64,000 nt of DNA from Oscillibacter sp. 1-3 (GTDB taxonomy: Bacteria > Bacillota > Clostridia > Oscillospirales > Oscillospiraceae): positions 124,001 to 188,000 of the forward strand of contig NZ_KE159703.1 in assembly GCF_000403435.2 (NCBI RefSeq). Reading direction: 5' to 3'. Below the pieces are notes generated by a model. That model did no database searches, was not told where the DNA came from, and saw only the letters and a program-made list of their open reading frames with translations. The position numbers were made by a program, and so were the translations under genes. Positions within the stretch are counted from its first letter, which is position 1, and every line of letters begins with the position of its first letter. Positions 8,354-19,883 of this stretch are shown here, piece after piece.

Positions 8354-9222
8354 GCGCAGAGCGGCTTTTATACGCCATAGGGGATATTCAGGAGGAGTTC
8401 ATCCGGGAGGCCGCGCCGGGGTATGCAGTGTCCCGCCGCCGGAGCTGGCCCTGGGCGGCGGCCCTGGCCGCGTGCCTTGCGCTGGTGCTGCTGATCGCCA
8501 GGGCCTGGCTCTCTCCCGCGTATGACCGGCCCGCGGGAAACAATGCCCAGGCGGACAGCTCTCCGCCTGCGGAAAACGGCCTCTTTGCGGACAGCGAGAC
8601 GCCGCCTGCCGCCGGGGTGGATGATCCGGGATGCTCCGGCGACTGGGCGCCCAGCCTGACGGTGGACGGCGTGACCTATGTGGTCTCCAGCCACGGCATC
8701 TCCGCGGAATGCCCGGAGGGCTTTGCCTATGCCGGGGAGACTGCCGTCAGCGGTCACGATGACCTCCTCCCCTATTACATCAACCCGGAGCGCCCGGAGT
8801 GGGTGTATGTCTATCAGGAGTGCTGCGACCAGCAGACGCAGGAATCCTACATGGGCTACGTCCGCTATGTGGAATCGGTTTTGCAGGGACTGACGCTGCT
8901 GCGGTATCAGGGAGAGGTCTACGTCTATCTGAACGACACCTATTACCTCCCCTATTACACCGAAGTGGCCCCGGAGGATCAGGCCCGGTACGACGCCGTG
9001 CCCTATGACTGCGTCCTCCAGGAGCTCCCGGCGGGCTTTGAGCCGGTGGGGAAGACGGTGTACGACGGGCAAGACCTCGTCCCCACCTCGGAGCTGGGCA
9101 GCAACCGCCTGCCGGAGCAGCAGGTGCTGGCCAACCCGGCGGAGCCGGACATCCTGCTGCGGCGCTACTACCCAAACGGATTGTCCGGACCGGCGTACTG
9201 GGTGTTCGTGCGGTATCAGTAA
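8350..9222 (+). CDS. Membrane-anchored partner of ECF sigma factor, probable anti-sigma
   Basis: A 290-aa protein with a short cytoplasmic N-terminus (1-31), one transmembrane helix (about 32-52: AAALAACLALVLLIARAW) and a 235-residue extracytoplasmic domain rich in Tyr and acidic residues. It overlaps the sigma gene by four bases (ATGA). This sigma / single-pass membrane protein layout is the classic sigma/anti-sigma arrangement, with the cytoplasmic tail binding sigma. No zinc-finger HxxxCxxC motif is present, unlike pair 2. The function is inferred from context. Confidence 0.78.
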   Translation: MSAERLLYAIGDIQEEFIREAAPGYAVSRRRSWPWAAALAACLALVLLIARAWLSPAYDRPAGNNAQADSSPPAENGLFADSETPPAAGVDDPGCSGDWAPSLTVDGVTYVVSSHGISAECPEGFAYAGETAVSGHDDLLPYYINPERPEWVYVYQECCDQQTQESYMGYVRYVESVLQGLTLLRYQGEVYVYLNDTYYLPYYTEVAPEDQARYDAVPYDCVLQELPAGFEPVGKTVYDGQDLVPTSELGSNRLPEQQVLANPAEPDILLRRYYPNGLSGPAYWVFVRYQ

Positions 9223-9227
9223 AACAG

Positions 9228-9253
9228 GGGCCGGAGGCTTGCGCCTCCGGCCC
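9228..9253. terminator. Bidirectional terminator between anti-sigma partner and clpC
   Basis: GGGCCGGAGGC / GCCTCCGGCCC, 11-bp perfect stem with TTGC loop, between convergent genes. CCCTTTC follows on the plus strand. Confidence 0.85.
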
Positions 9254-9259
9254 TTTCAC

Positions 9260-11710
<2,451 letters not shown>

Positions 11711-11746
11711 GATCTTTGATCTTCCTTTCCTCCGTTGCGGAGCGGC

Positions 11747-12244
11747 TCACTGGGCCGCCCCGTCCTCCTTGTGCTCCGCCTCCAGGGCGCGGATCTGGTC
11801 CCGCAGCTGGGCGGCCCGCTCAAAGTCCTCCTGGCGGACGGCCCTTTTCATCTCCATCCGCAGCGCGTTCATCTGCCGCATCCGGGCAAAGCGGCTTTGC
11901 TCCTCCTGGTCTACCAGCCCGTCCTTTTTCTCCTCTTTGGGCGCTTCCTGCCTCGCCGGGCCCAGGGCAGGCATGTCGGCGAAGAAGTCGTCAAAGGGAT
12001 CCTCCAGCAGCCAGCCCCGCCGGTTTAGCAGGCTGGGCATGGGGGAGAAGAAGTCCTCCAGAATGCCTCCGTTGAAAAAGCTGTTGAAGCCCTGCATCAT
12101 CTTCTGGCGCTGGGCCGCCACCCGCTGGGTGTAGCCCAGCTTCTCCGCGCACTCCGCGCAAAGGTGCTTCTCCTCCACATGGCCGTTGACGTTGCTCTGG
12201 TAAACAAAGGTAACTTCATTCTTACCGCAATTCTCGCATTTCAT
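11747..12244 (-). CDS. mcsA: McsA-like zinc-finger / UVR-motif protein
   Basis: A 165-aa regulator of CtsR and ClpC. N-terminal CENCGKN and CAECAEKLG zinc-binding CxxC pairs are followed by a variable Pro-rich linker. A C-terminal UVR motif (about 125-150: VRQEDFERAAQLRDQIRALE) matches the ClpC-interacting segment. ATG 12244 has GGAGG nine bases upstream. In Bacillus McsA activates McsB, which is missing here, so McsA may act directly on CtsR/ClpC or with an unlinked kinase. Confidence 0.92.
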   Translation of the reverse strand: MKCENCGKNEVTFVYQSNVNGHVEEKHLCAECAEKLGYTQRVAAQRQKMMQGFNSFFNGGILEDFFSPMPSLLNRRGWLLEDPFDDFFADMPALGPARQEAPKEEKKDGLVDQEEQSRFARMRQMNALRMEMKRAVRQEDFERAAQLRDQIRALEAEHKEDGAAQ

Positions 12245-12311
12245 AATCAAATACCTCCTGCTATATCCAATATATTTTTGATACCTTTTATACGATTCCG
12301 AAAAACGGGTG

Positions 12312-12764
12312 CTACACCTGGAGGATCAGCACCTGCTTCATAATGGCGGCGCGGACCTGGTCCCGCAGCTCCCGGGGTGCGGCGGAGAGGGCCTTGTCGC
12401 TCACCGCCGCCGCCAGGGCCCGGCAGATGTCCTCCTCCACCGCTCCGGACTGGGCCAGATTGCCCAGAATCGCCCGGGCGGAGGGCAGGTCTACCGCCTC
12501 TCCCAGCGTGTTGATGACGTGCATCAAAAGCGTCTGCCGGTCCACCCGCACCCGGGTGATGCGGATGTAGCCGTTGCCGCCCCGGCGGCTCTCCACGATG
12601 TAGCCCCGTTCCGGGGAGAAGCGGGTGCTCATCACGTAGTTGATCTGGCTGGGCACGCAGTTGAACCGCTGGGCCAGGTCACTGCGCTGGATTTCCAGCA
12701 CGCCGTTTTCCGCCTCGTCCAGGCTGTCCTGGAGGAAGCCGGCGATCAGATCGGTAATTCCCAT
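12312..12764 (-). CDS. ctsR: Transcriptional repressor CtsR
   Basis: Class III heat-shock repressor, 150 aa. The winged helix-turn-helix is recognisable in LAQRFNCVPSQINYVMSTRF (about 30-49), followed by the glycine-rich wing RRGGNGYIRI containing the conserved thermosensing Gly loop. The C-terminal half is the dimer / McsA-interaction domain. It heads the ctsR-mcsA-clpC operon and should repress its own promoter, where a perfect CtsR heptad repeat is seen. Confidence 0.95.
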   Translation of the reverse strand: MGITDLIAGFLQDSLDEAENGVLEIQRSDLAQRFNCVPSQINYVMSTRFSPERGYIVESRRGGNGYIRITRVRVDRQTLLMHVINTLGEAVDLPSARAILGNLAQSGAVEEDICRALAAAVSDKALSAAPRELRDQVRAAIMKQVLILQV

Positions 12765-12798
12765 GGGACACCATCTCTTTCTGTAAGTTCATTTCGAT

Positions 12799-12889
12799 TT
12801 TGACTTTGACTTTCTTTAATCTTTGTTCTGATGTCAGTATACCACGATTCGCTTAATTGTCAAGAGGGTATTTTTGACTTTCTTTGACT
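12799..12889 (-). promoter_or_regulatory. ctsR promoter with two CtsR operators
   Basis: Promoter on the minus strand: TTGACA (12858-12863), 16 bases, TATACT (12836-12841). A perfect CtsR box, plus-strand TTTGACTTTCTTTGACT, lies at 12873-12889 just upstream of the -35. A second, degenerate site lies at 12805-12820 downstream of the -10, with an extra TTTGACT half-site at 12799-12805. The consensus for CtsR is RGTCAAANANRGTCAAA. Confidence 0.9.
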
Positions 12890-12990
12890 AATTTGAAAAC
12901 AAATTGTGAATAGTTAGTTTTAGCAAACTTTGTTTTGGATTGTTTTCGGGACTTTTTCAAAAATTTCACGTTACCTTTTTAACATTCCTC

Positions 12991-13018
12991 TTGCATTTTT
13001 GAAATTCTGTGCTACAAT
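12991..13018 (+). promoter_or_regulatory. Promoter of the ferredoxin gene
   Basis: TTGCAT (12991-12996), 16 bases, TACAAT (13013-13018), 30 bases before the start codon and divergent from ctsR. Confidence 0.65.
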
Positions 13019-13047
13019 GAACGTAAATTCTAATGGAGGTGCTTCCC

Positions 13048-13221
13048 ATGGCCTACAAGATTACTTCTGCCTGTGTCAGCTGCGGTTCCTGCGCGGACGC
13101 CTGCCCCGCCGGCGCCATCAGCCAGGGCGATGACGCTTACGTCATCGACGCTGCCGCTTGCCTGGACTGCGGTTCCTGCTGCGACACCTGCCCCAACGGC
13201 GCCATTGTCCCCGAGGAATAA
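13048..13221 (+). CDS. 2[4Fe-4S] ferredoxin
   Basis: A 57-aa clostridial-type electron carrier. It has two CxxCxxCxxxCP clusters, CVSCGSCADACP (residues 9-20) and CLDCGSCCDTCP (38-49), each followed by NGAI/AGAI as in classic ferredoxins. The second cluster has an extra cysteine. ATG 13048 follows GGAGGT by eight bases; the ATG at 13033 lies upstream of that site and is not the start. It is monocistronic, with a strong terminator. It probably serves pyruvate:ferredoxin oxidoreductase, hydrogenase and similar enzymes in the cytoplasm. Confidence 0.96.
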   Translation: MAYKITSACVSCGSCADACPAGAISQGDDAYVIDAAACLDCGSCCDTCPNGAIVPEE

Positions 13222-13222
13222 G

Positions 13223-13272
13223 GGATACATAAAAGACCCCCGGGCTTTTGCCCGGGGGTCTTTTATGTATCC
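13223..13272. terminator. Long perfect inverted repeat, ferredoxin terminator
   Basis: Perfect 23-bp stem (13223-13245 with 13250-13272) and a TTTT loop. The arm contains AAAAGACCCCCGGG, so T-rich sequence (TCTTTTATG) lies inside the descending arm. Confidence 0.85.
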
Positions 13273-13524
13273 TGGCCGCCTCGCGTCAGCGAGGCGGCCG
13301 CCTGCGGGCGGGTGATTAAAATCGCGCAGGGGGAACCTTCGTTCCCCCCGCACACACCCCCCTCCACTCCTGGAGGTTGCGGGGGCGGCTGCGGGGACGG
13401 GGCATTGGGGGACGCTCAATCTGTTTTTTCTGTCAGTACTGGCGGCTCGCCCAACAGTCGGCGCCCGCCTGGTCAAATTTCCACCTGGCCTTGTTCTGGG
13501 GGCTGGCGGAAGGTTTTCCGAATC
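13273..13524. other. Gene-free spacer with secondary hairpins
   Basis: It holds an 11-bp hairpin (13274-13284 with 13289-13299, GTCA loop) and a small one at about 13329-13350 (GGGGGAAC / GTTCCCCC). I find no supported ORF in the rest. Confidence 0.5.
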
Positions 13525-14226
13525 TCAAAAGACGTGACCGGGGGACCAGTCATTCCAGAAGGCCTCCTCCGTCTCTGTGGCAGCAGGTACGGCATAACCG
13601 GCCTCTTTGCTCCACAACAGGATGGAGTCCTCGCCTACACCGAAGTACACATTTTCCGGTTCGACGCTGGAAAAATCCCTGGGATCAAATTTCCACCGGG
13701 CTGCCGCCAGGTCGAACGGAAACATTTTTTCGTAGGCATTCAAAAAAATATTCAGCCGCAGGGGAGGGCGGAGGATGCAGAGGTGTACTCCCCCCGATTC
13801 ATCGGTTTCATAGTACATGCAGTTCCGGCACGCCCTGTTCAATCCCACATCCACGCAGATCTCGCCGCTCTCCAGCACGCAGGTGTTCAGGTAGGCATAG
13901 TCTCCGCTGTCCATGGGAACCGCACATTGGGTCACGGAGTACCAAAACGCAAAGCCGCCCAGGCATAACACCAGCACAACCACAGTGCCCGTCAGCAGCG
14001 CCCGCCGCCAGAGCCGCCGCCACTCCCGGGCGATCTTCTCTACCACCGCGGCGTCATTTTCGGCCTGTTTTTCCGCCGCCGCCGGCAATGGCGCGTCCAT
14101 GTCCGCCAGCATCCGGCGGCAGGCCTCACAGCCCGTCAGGTGCTCCTCCACCGCCGTGCGGCTCTCCTGAGAGCACACGCCGTCGTGGTACAGCGGCAGC
14201 AGGTCCTGTACGATTCTACAGTTCAT
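13525..14226 (-). CDS. Zinc-finger anti-sigma factor
   Basis: A 233-aa membrane anti-sigma factor. The N-terminal zinc-binding domain carries the HxxxCxxC motif as HLTGCEACRRML (about residues 29-40), after the family's MNCRIVQDLLPLYHDG opening. One transmembrane helix follows (about 78-100, TGTVVVLVLCLGGFAFW), then an extracytoplasmic domain of 130 residues with several cysteines. It overlaps the upstream sigma gene by 11 bases. The role, sequestering that sigma at the membrane until a surface signal arrives, follows from the family. Confidence 0.9.
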   Translation of the reverse strand: MNCRIVQDLLPLYHDGVCSQESRTAVEEHLTGCEACRRMLADMDAPLPAAAEKQAENDAAVVEKIAREWRRLWRRALLTGTVVVLVLCLGGFAFWYSVTQCAVPMDSGDYAYLNTCVLESGEICVDVGLNRACRNCMYYETDESGGVHLCILRPPLRLNIFLNAYEKMFPFDLAAARWKFDPRDFSSVEPENVYFGVGEDSILLWSKEAGYAVPAATETEEAFWNDWSPGHVF

Positions 14227-14689
14227 CCAATCCCTCCTTCAATTTCTGCCGGGCCCGGAAGTAGGTCACCCGGGCCCAGCTTTCGCTCTTCTGGAACAAT
14301 TCCCCGATGTGGGCGAAGGACAGCTCCCCGAAGGTCCGCAGGGAGAAGACCTCCTTGTAGGGCTCCGGCAGGACGTGGAGCAGGGCGTGGAGCCGTTTGG
14401 CGGTGTCCTGGTCGGCGAAGCCCTCCTCAATGCCGCCGTCTCCCGCCTCCGCGGGGCTCTCCCGGAACCGCCGCCGCTCCCGGCAGAGGTCCGTATACAG
14501 ATTCCGGGCGATCTGGCACAGCCAGACCCGCAGCTGGCAGTCCCCCCGGAAGGTGCCGATGGTGGAGAGGGCCCGGAAGAAGGTCTCCTGGGTGATCTCC
14601 TCCGCCACAGCTCCGTCCCGGCTCAAAGCCAGGATATATTTGTATACGTCGGCAAAATACAGCCGGTAGACCTCCTCAAAATCGGGCAT
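14216..14689 (-). CDS. ECF-type RNA polymerase sigma factor (pair 2)
   Basis: A 157-aa group-4 sigma factor. Region 2 is at about 5-70 (YRLYFADVYKYIL, EEITQETFFRAL) and region 4 at about 100-150 (LPEPYKEVFSLRTFGELSF, then SESWARVTYFRARQKL). ATG 14689 sits seven bases after AAGGAGG; an upstream ATG at 14710 precedes that site. The promoter in front looks like an ECF autoregulatory promoter (TGTAAC-N16-CGTC). It is translationally coupled to its zinc-finger anti-sigma. Confidence 0.92.
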   Translation of the reverse strand: MPDFEEVYRLYFADVYKYILALSRDGAVAEEITQETFFRALSTIGTFRGDCQLRVWLCQIARNLYTDLCRERRRFRESPAEAGDGGIEEGFADQDTAKRLHALLHVLPEPYKEVFSLRTFGELSFAHIGELFQKSESWARVTYFRARQKLKEGLDEL

Positions 14690-14712
14690 CTCCTCACCTC
14701 CTTCGTGCATAG

Positions 14713-14738
14713 GACGGGGAATTTGGGATTTCGTTACA
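14713..14738 (-). promoter_or_regulatory. ECF-type autoregulatory promoter
   Basis: Minus strand TGTAAC (14733-14738), 16 bases, CGTC (14713-14716), just upstream of the sigma gene. This matches the form used by SigX/SigW-class factors in Bacillus. Confidence 0.7.
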
Positions 14739-14745
14739 AAGTTCT

Positions 14746-14773
14746 TTGCAAGTTTTCAAAATTTGTTTATAAT
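14746..14773 (+). promoter_or_regulatory. recG promoter
   Basis: TTGCAA (14746-14751), 16 bases, TATAAT (14768-14773). It lies eight bases from the divergent ECF promoter. Confidence 0.75.
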
Positions 14774-14806
14774 GGAACCAGAATTTTTCAGGAAGGCGGG
14801 ATTGTC

Positions 14807-16855
14807 ATGGCGGACCTGGCCACGGACGTGCGGTACATCAAGGGCATCGGCGAACAGCGGGCCAAGGCCCTGGCAAAGCTGGACATCCGCACCCTGCGGG
14901 ACCTGATCTCCTGGTTCCCCCGGCGGTACGAGGACCGCACGGTCCTCCGCTCCATCGCGGAGCTGCCGGAGGACGAACCCGCCTGCTGCGCGGCCATGGC
15001 GGCCGCCGCACCCACCGTTACCCGGGTCCGGAAGGGCATGGAGCTGGTGAAGCTCCGGGCGGTGGACGAGACCGGGGCCCTGGATGTCACCTTCTTCAAC
15101 CAGACGTGGCTCAAAAACAGTCTCCGCCCCGGGGAGACCTACATTTTTTACGGCCGGGCCGAGGGCCGGGGGACGCATCGGAAGATGACCTCCCCGGTGG
15201 TGGAGCCGGAGGGACGGCGTGAGGTCACCGGGCGCATCGTGCCCGTGTACCCCCTCACCGCCGGGGTCAGCCAGCTGGTGCTGCGGCGGTCCATCCGCCA
15301 GGGGCTGGACGCCTGCGCCGCCATTCTGCCGGACATCCTGCCGGACAGCGTCCGCCGGGACCACCAGCTGTGCCACGCGGGCTTCGCCTTTGAGAACATC
15401 CACTTTCCAACCTCTCCGGAGGCCCTGGACCTCGCCCGGCGGCGGCTGGCCTTTGAGGAGCTGTTCCTCTTCGCCATCGGCCTCCAGCGCCTGCGAGAGC
15501 GCCGGGTGACGGTATCCGTCCCCCCCTGCGCCGCCGTGGACATGGAGATCTTTTGCAAGGCTCTTCCCTTTACACTGACCGCTGCCCAGCGCCGGTGCGT
15601 GGATGAAGCCCTGGCGGACATGGCCTCCGGCGCGCCCATGAACCGCTTGTGCCAGGGAGACGTGGGCTCCGGCAAGACCATGGTGGCCGCAGCCTGCGTG
15701 TACTATGCCGTGAAAAACCGCCGTCAGGCGGCTCTGATGGCTCCCACGGAGATCCTGGCCCAGCAGCATTACAAGGGGCTGTCCCCCCTGCTGGAGTCTT
15801 TGGGCGTCCGGTGCGCCCTGCTCACCGGCTCCACCCCGGCCAGGGCGAAAAAATCCATATCGGCCCAGCTGGCGGCGGGGGAGATCGATTTTGTGATCGG
15901 CACCCATGCTCTCATCACCGGTACGGTGGAGTACGCGGACCTGGGACTGGTGGTGACGGACGAGCAGCACCGCTTCGGCGTGGGCCAGCGGGCGGCGCTG
16001 ATCGCCAAGGGCCGGCACCCCCATACCCTGGTCATGTCCGCCACGCCCATTCCCCGAACCCTGGCACTGATTCTGTACGGGGACCTGGACGTGTCGGTCA
16101 TCGACCAGCTGCCCCCCGGGCGGCGGGCGGTAGAGACCTACGCCGTCCCCGGCAGCTACCACCCCCGGCTGTACAGCTTCATCCGAAAGCAGGTCTCGGA
16201 GGGTCGGCAGGCCTACGTGGTTTGTCCCATGGTGTCGGAGAGCGACGAGGCCCCCGACGAGCGCAAGGCGGTGACGGAGTACGCCCAAATGCTCCAGACC
16301 CAGGCCCTGCCGGACCTGCGGATCGCCTTCGTCCACGGAAAGATGAAGCCCAAGGAGAAGGAGGCGGTGATGTCCGCCTTCGCCGCCCATGAATCGGACG
16401 TGCTGGTGTCCACCACCGTCATCGAGGTGGGAGTGGACGTGCCCAACGCCTCGCTGATGATTATTGAGAACGCGGAGCGGTTCGGCCTCTCTCAGCTCCA
16501 CCAGCTGCGGGGCCGGGTGGGCCGGGGACAGCACCAGTCCTACTGCGTGTTGGTCTCCGACAACCGCAGTGAGGAGACACGGCAGCGGCTGAAGGTCATG
16601 ACAAAAACCGCCGACGGGTTCAGGATCGCCGAGGAGGACCTGCGGCTCCGGGGCCCCGGAGACTTCTTCGGCCAGCGGCAGCACGGCCTGCCGGGCCTGC
16701 GGATTGCCGACATCGGCTGTGACGCCGGTCTTTTGAAGGAGGCCCAGACCGCGGCAGAGGAACTGCTGGCCGCCGACCCGGAGCTCAAAACCTGCCCTGC
16801 CGCCGCAGAGCGGATCGCGGAGCTCTTCGCCCAGGCGGCGGATACGCTGAACTGA
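14807..16855 (+). CDS. recG: ATP-dependent DNA helicase RecG
   Basis: Branch-migrating helicase that regresses stalled replication forks, 682 aa. The N-terminal wedge/OB domain begins with VRYIKGIGEQRAKAL and FPRRYEDR. The helicase core shows Walker A GDVGSGKTMVA, the Q-like MAPTEILAQQHY motif, DEQHRFGVGQR (DExH box variant), SATPIPRTLA and, in the second RecA lobe, the QLRGRVGRG motif, followed by the TRG-like C-terminus RGPGDFFGQRQHG. ATG 14807 follows GGAAGG. It ends at a strong bidirectional hairpin. Confidence 0.96.
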   Translation: MADLATDVRYIKGIGEQRAKALAKLDIRTLRDLISWFPRRYEDRTVLRSIAELPEDEPACCAAMAAAAPTVTRVRKGMELVKLRAVDETGALDVTFFNQTWLKNSLRPGETYIFYGRAEGRGTHRKMTSPVVEPEGRREVTGRIVPVYPLTAGVSQLVLRRSIRQGLDACAAILPDILPDSVRRDHQLCHAGFAFENIHFPTSPEALDLARRRLAFEELFLFAIGLQRLRERRVTVSVPPCAAVDMEIFCKALPFTLTAAQRRCVDEALADMASGAPMNRLCQGDVGSGKTMVAAACVYYAVKNRRQAALMAPTEILAQQHYKGLSPLLESLGVRCALLTGSTPARAKKSISAQLAAGEIDFVIGTHALITGTVEYADLGLVVTDEQHRFGVGQRAALIAKGRHPHTLVMSATPIPRTLALILYGDLDVSVIDQLPPGRRAVETYAVPGSYHPRLYSFIRKQVSEGRQAYVVCPMVSESDEAPDERKAVTEYAQMLQTQALPDLRIAFVHGKMKPKEKEAVMSAFAAHESDVLVSTTVIEVGVDVPNASLMIIENAERFGLSQLHQLRGRVGRGQHQSYCVLVSDNRSEETRQRLKVMTKTADGFRIAEEDLRLRGPGDFFGQRQHGLPGLRIADIGCDAGLLKEAQTAAEELLAADPELKTCPAAAERIAELFAQAADTLN

Positions 16856-16860
16856 TGTCA

Positions 16861-16908
16861 ATTGCCCCCCATTTGGCAGACGGTCTGTCTGCCAAATGGG
16901 GGGCCAAT
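16861..16908. terminator. Bidirectional terminator between recG and SUKH gene
   Basis: A 17-bp perfect stem (16865-16881 with 16887-16903) containing CCCCCCATTTGGCAGAC, flanked by ATTG / CCAAT, between convergent genes. T-runs are poor. Confidence 0.75.
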
Positions 16909-16930
16909 AAATGCCAAGCCGGAGAATGTT

Positions 16931-17485
16931 TCACTCATACACATAGTCTTTGAGATAATCCGTGCTGTCCGGATGATCCAGCCATAGTTCGAACCATCCC
17001 AAAAAGTCCTGCCGCTCACAGCAGGGCTGAACGCCTGCATCGGTAAAATCCCAAACCTCTCCGCGGCATTTTCCCGTAACAATTAAATTGTAGGTCCTGC
17101 AATCTCCAACATCGATCAACTCAATATTGCCTTGATACACATTTTCCTGTATCGCCTGTTCGACGGTGTCATACCGCTCTCCATACCGATCATCCTCACA
17201 TTCCCAAATCCACTCTTTTTCCAGCATGAACGGCCTGGATAAGTCTTTTTGCTCCAGATCCTCCAGCCGGTTCAACTGAAATCCGTCAACCATGCTCTCA
17301 CATCCGTCTCCGACCTGCGTCAAGAACATACGGTAAGCCTGCGGCAGCTGAATGCCGCAGTTTTTCTCAAATGCGGCAATTGTCTCTTCCGACAGGCACG
17401 CCCCCATTTGAACGTGGTTTTCCACTACCTTTTTCCGGATGCGGGCAATAACTTCCTCATAATCCTCCGGTTTATAAACAGGCAT
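16931..17485 (-). CDS. SMI1/KNR4 (SUKH) family protein
   Basis: A 184-aa soluble protein with the SUKH fold signature. IAAFEKNCGIQLPQAYRMFL (about 37-56), then QVGDGCES, mark the N-terminal helix-turn. GNIELIDVGDCRTYNLIVTG and GEVWDFTDAGVQPC form the core strands, and FLGWFELWLD the closing helix. SUKH proteins are often immunity proteins against contact-dependent or polymorphic toxins, but also have housekeeping roles. No toxin gene lies next to it. It follows obgE by 12 bases on the same strand and is AT-richer than its neighbours, so it may be a recent addition. Confidence 0.85.
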   Translation of the reverse strand: MPVYKPEDYEEVIARIRKKVVENHVQMGACLSEETIAAFEKNCGIQLPQAYRMFLTQVGDGCESMVDGFQLNRLEDLEQKDLSRPFMLEKEWIWECEDDRYGERYDTVEQAIQENVYQGNIELIDVGDCRTYNLIVTGKCRGEVWDFTDAGVQPCCERQDFLGWFELWLDHPDSTDYLKDYVYE

Positions 17486-17497
17486 ATCTATTTCTCC

Positions 17498-18781
<1,284 letters not shown>

Positions 18782-18837
18782 AAGGCACCTCCTCTGTTTT
18801 CTCCAAAGTGTGTTGTTTTCCTGTAATAGTCTGGTCT

Positions 18838-18866
18838 ATTTTAACGGAAATATGGGGAGCCGTCAA
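18838..18866 (-). promoter_or_regulatory. obgE promoter
   Basis: Minus strand TTGACG (18861-18866), 17 bases, TAAAAT (18838-18843). Confidence 0.7.
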
Positions 18867-19009
18867 TAGAATGGTTTTCCCCGGAGGATCTGCGCGGTTT
18901 CCGCTTGTATCCCCGCGTCCGGGCCCGGGCGGTTTACCGGCTGTGGTGGAAAGCCAGATCCGGCTATGCTATAATCAGAGCAAAAAACGAAATTGCAAGG
19001 GGAATCACC

Positions 19010-19726
19010 ATGAAAAACGGAGGATTTCGTGCCTATGGAGAAGAAGATGATTTGCGGGCCGTATTTGAAGAATTTCAAACCAGATTGGAAATCCGCTATG
19101 TGCCGGCCTAGGCCTTGTTTCAAAAAAGTCAAAAGGCCCAAACAGTGGATCTTTTTCCGCCGCTCTGCGTTAAATTTTCTTGCCGGGCGTCAGCCCGCCT
19201 GCAAAAATCTGCCTTGATTGGCGAAAATATCTCTCGTTGCTGGGCATTCCGCCATTTTGCAAACAAGGCCTATTCTGATTCAGGGGAAATTTTCTATAAC
19301 AGTATTATGGATACAGAAAACCTGGGTGTCAATTTTCACGGTTCCCATATTGGAAATATGCAGATACTGATTTTCCGGAAAGATGAGGAATACCGGTGGA
19401 GACCCGTTCCGTACAGCCGCGGCACAGGTCAGGAGGCAGGGAGGCTTTGTGCGCTGAGTGAAGAGAATTCAGGATTCATCTGTATTGACCGCAACGGGGT
19501 CTATTGTGAAAACGCGATTTTCCCAACGGAAATCGGTACGATGTATTATGACGGAGAAACGGCAGAGAAAATGTATGTTGAGCTGCGAAGGATCTTTATG
19601 AGACAGGCCGTCAAAGCTGTAAATGGCGCCTGGATATGCCCCGGGGCCTATGAGCACAGGGAGCGTTACAGATTTTGTACGATTGATATAAAGTCTCCGC
19701 CGGAATACGATTTGAGCGTTGAATAG
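19010..19726 (+). pseudogene. Hypothetical protein gene split by a MITE
   Basis: ATG 19010 (after AAGGGGAATCACC) opens a frame coding 33 residues that ends at TAG 19109-19111, exactly where the MITE at 19111-19270 begins. After the element the same frame resumes at YSDSGEIFYN and runs to the stop at 19724-19726. Removing the element plus one TA copy (162 bases) gives a continuous 184-aa ORF, so the gene was intact before insertion. The restored protein is soluble, with no signal peptide and no motif I recognise. The downstream part might be expressed from ATG 19309, but that is doubtful. A TATAAT at 18969-18974 may be its -10. Confidence 0.85.
19111..19270. mobile_element. MITE, copy R2 (160 bp), TA target duplication
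   Basis: Perfect 10-bp terminal inverted repeats GGCCTTGTTT / AAACAAGGCC, flanked on both sides by TA (19109-19110 and 19271-19272). There is no ORF of its own. A TA duplication is the hallmark of Tc1/mariner/IS630-type transposases, so this is probably a non-autonomous derivative. It interrupts a coding sequence, which proves mobility. Related copies are listed as R1 and R3-R6. Confidence 0.88.
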
Positions 19727-19750
19727 CCGGAATTGCTTAAATTCCGGCTG
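19725..19750. terminator. Hairpin after the split gene
   Basis: AGCCGGAATT / AATTCCGGCT stem with a GCTTA loop directly at the stop codon. There is no T-run. Confidence 0.5.
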
Positions 19751-19839
19751 ATTGGACGGCGGTTTCAACAGGGGTGCCGCCCGCATATCTGGTCGAAATC
19801 ACAAAAGGGCCGGCCGCCGGCGGCGCCGGAACAGCAGAT

Positions 19840-19870
19840 CGCGGCGGACCCATGATGCGGGTCCGCCGCG
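19840..19870 (-). terminator. Terminator of diaminopropionate ammonia-lyase gene
   Basis: CGCGGCGGACCC / GGGTCCGCCGCG, 12-bp perfect stem, 14 bases downstream of the minus-strand stop. Confidence 0.7.
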
Positions 19871-19883
19871 AAGCGTAAACCGA

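Noticed and set aside
13223..13300. CRISPR-like repeated hairpins
   Set aside because: There are two unrelated inverted repeats with no regular spacers or direct repeats; they fit a terminator and a stem-loop.
14756..16861. Minus-strand ORF of 701 codons opposite recG
   Set aside because: It mirrors recG codons. No ribosome binding site or domain is visible, and recG motifs are complete on the other strand.
16980..17000. tRNA-like TTCGAACC stretch
   Set aside because: It lies inside the SUKH coding sequence, and no acceptor stem or D-arm matches around it.
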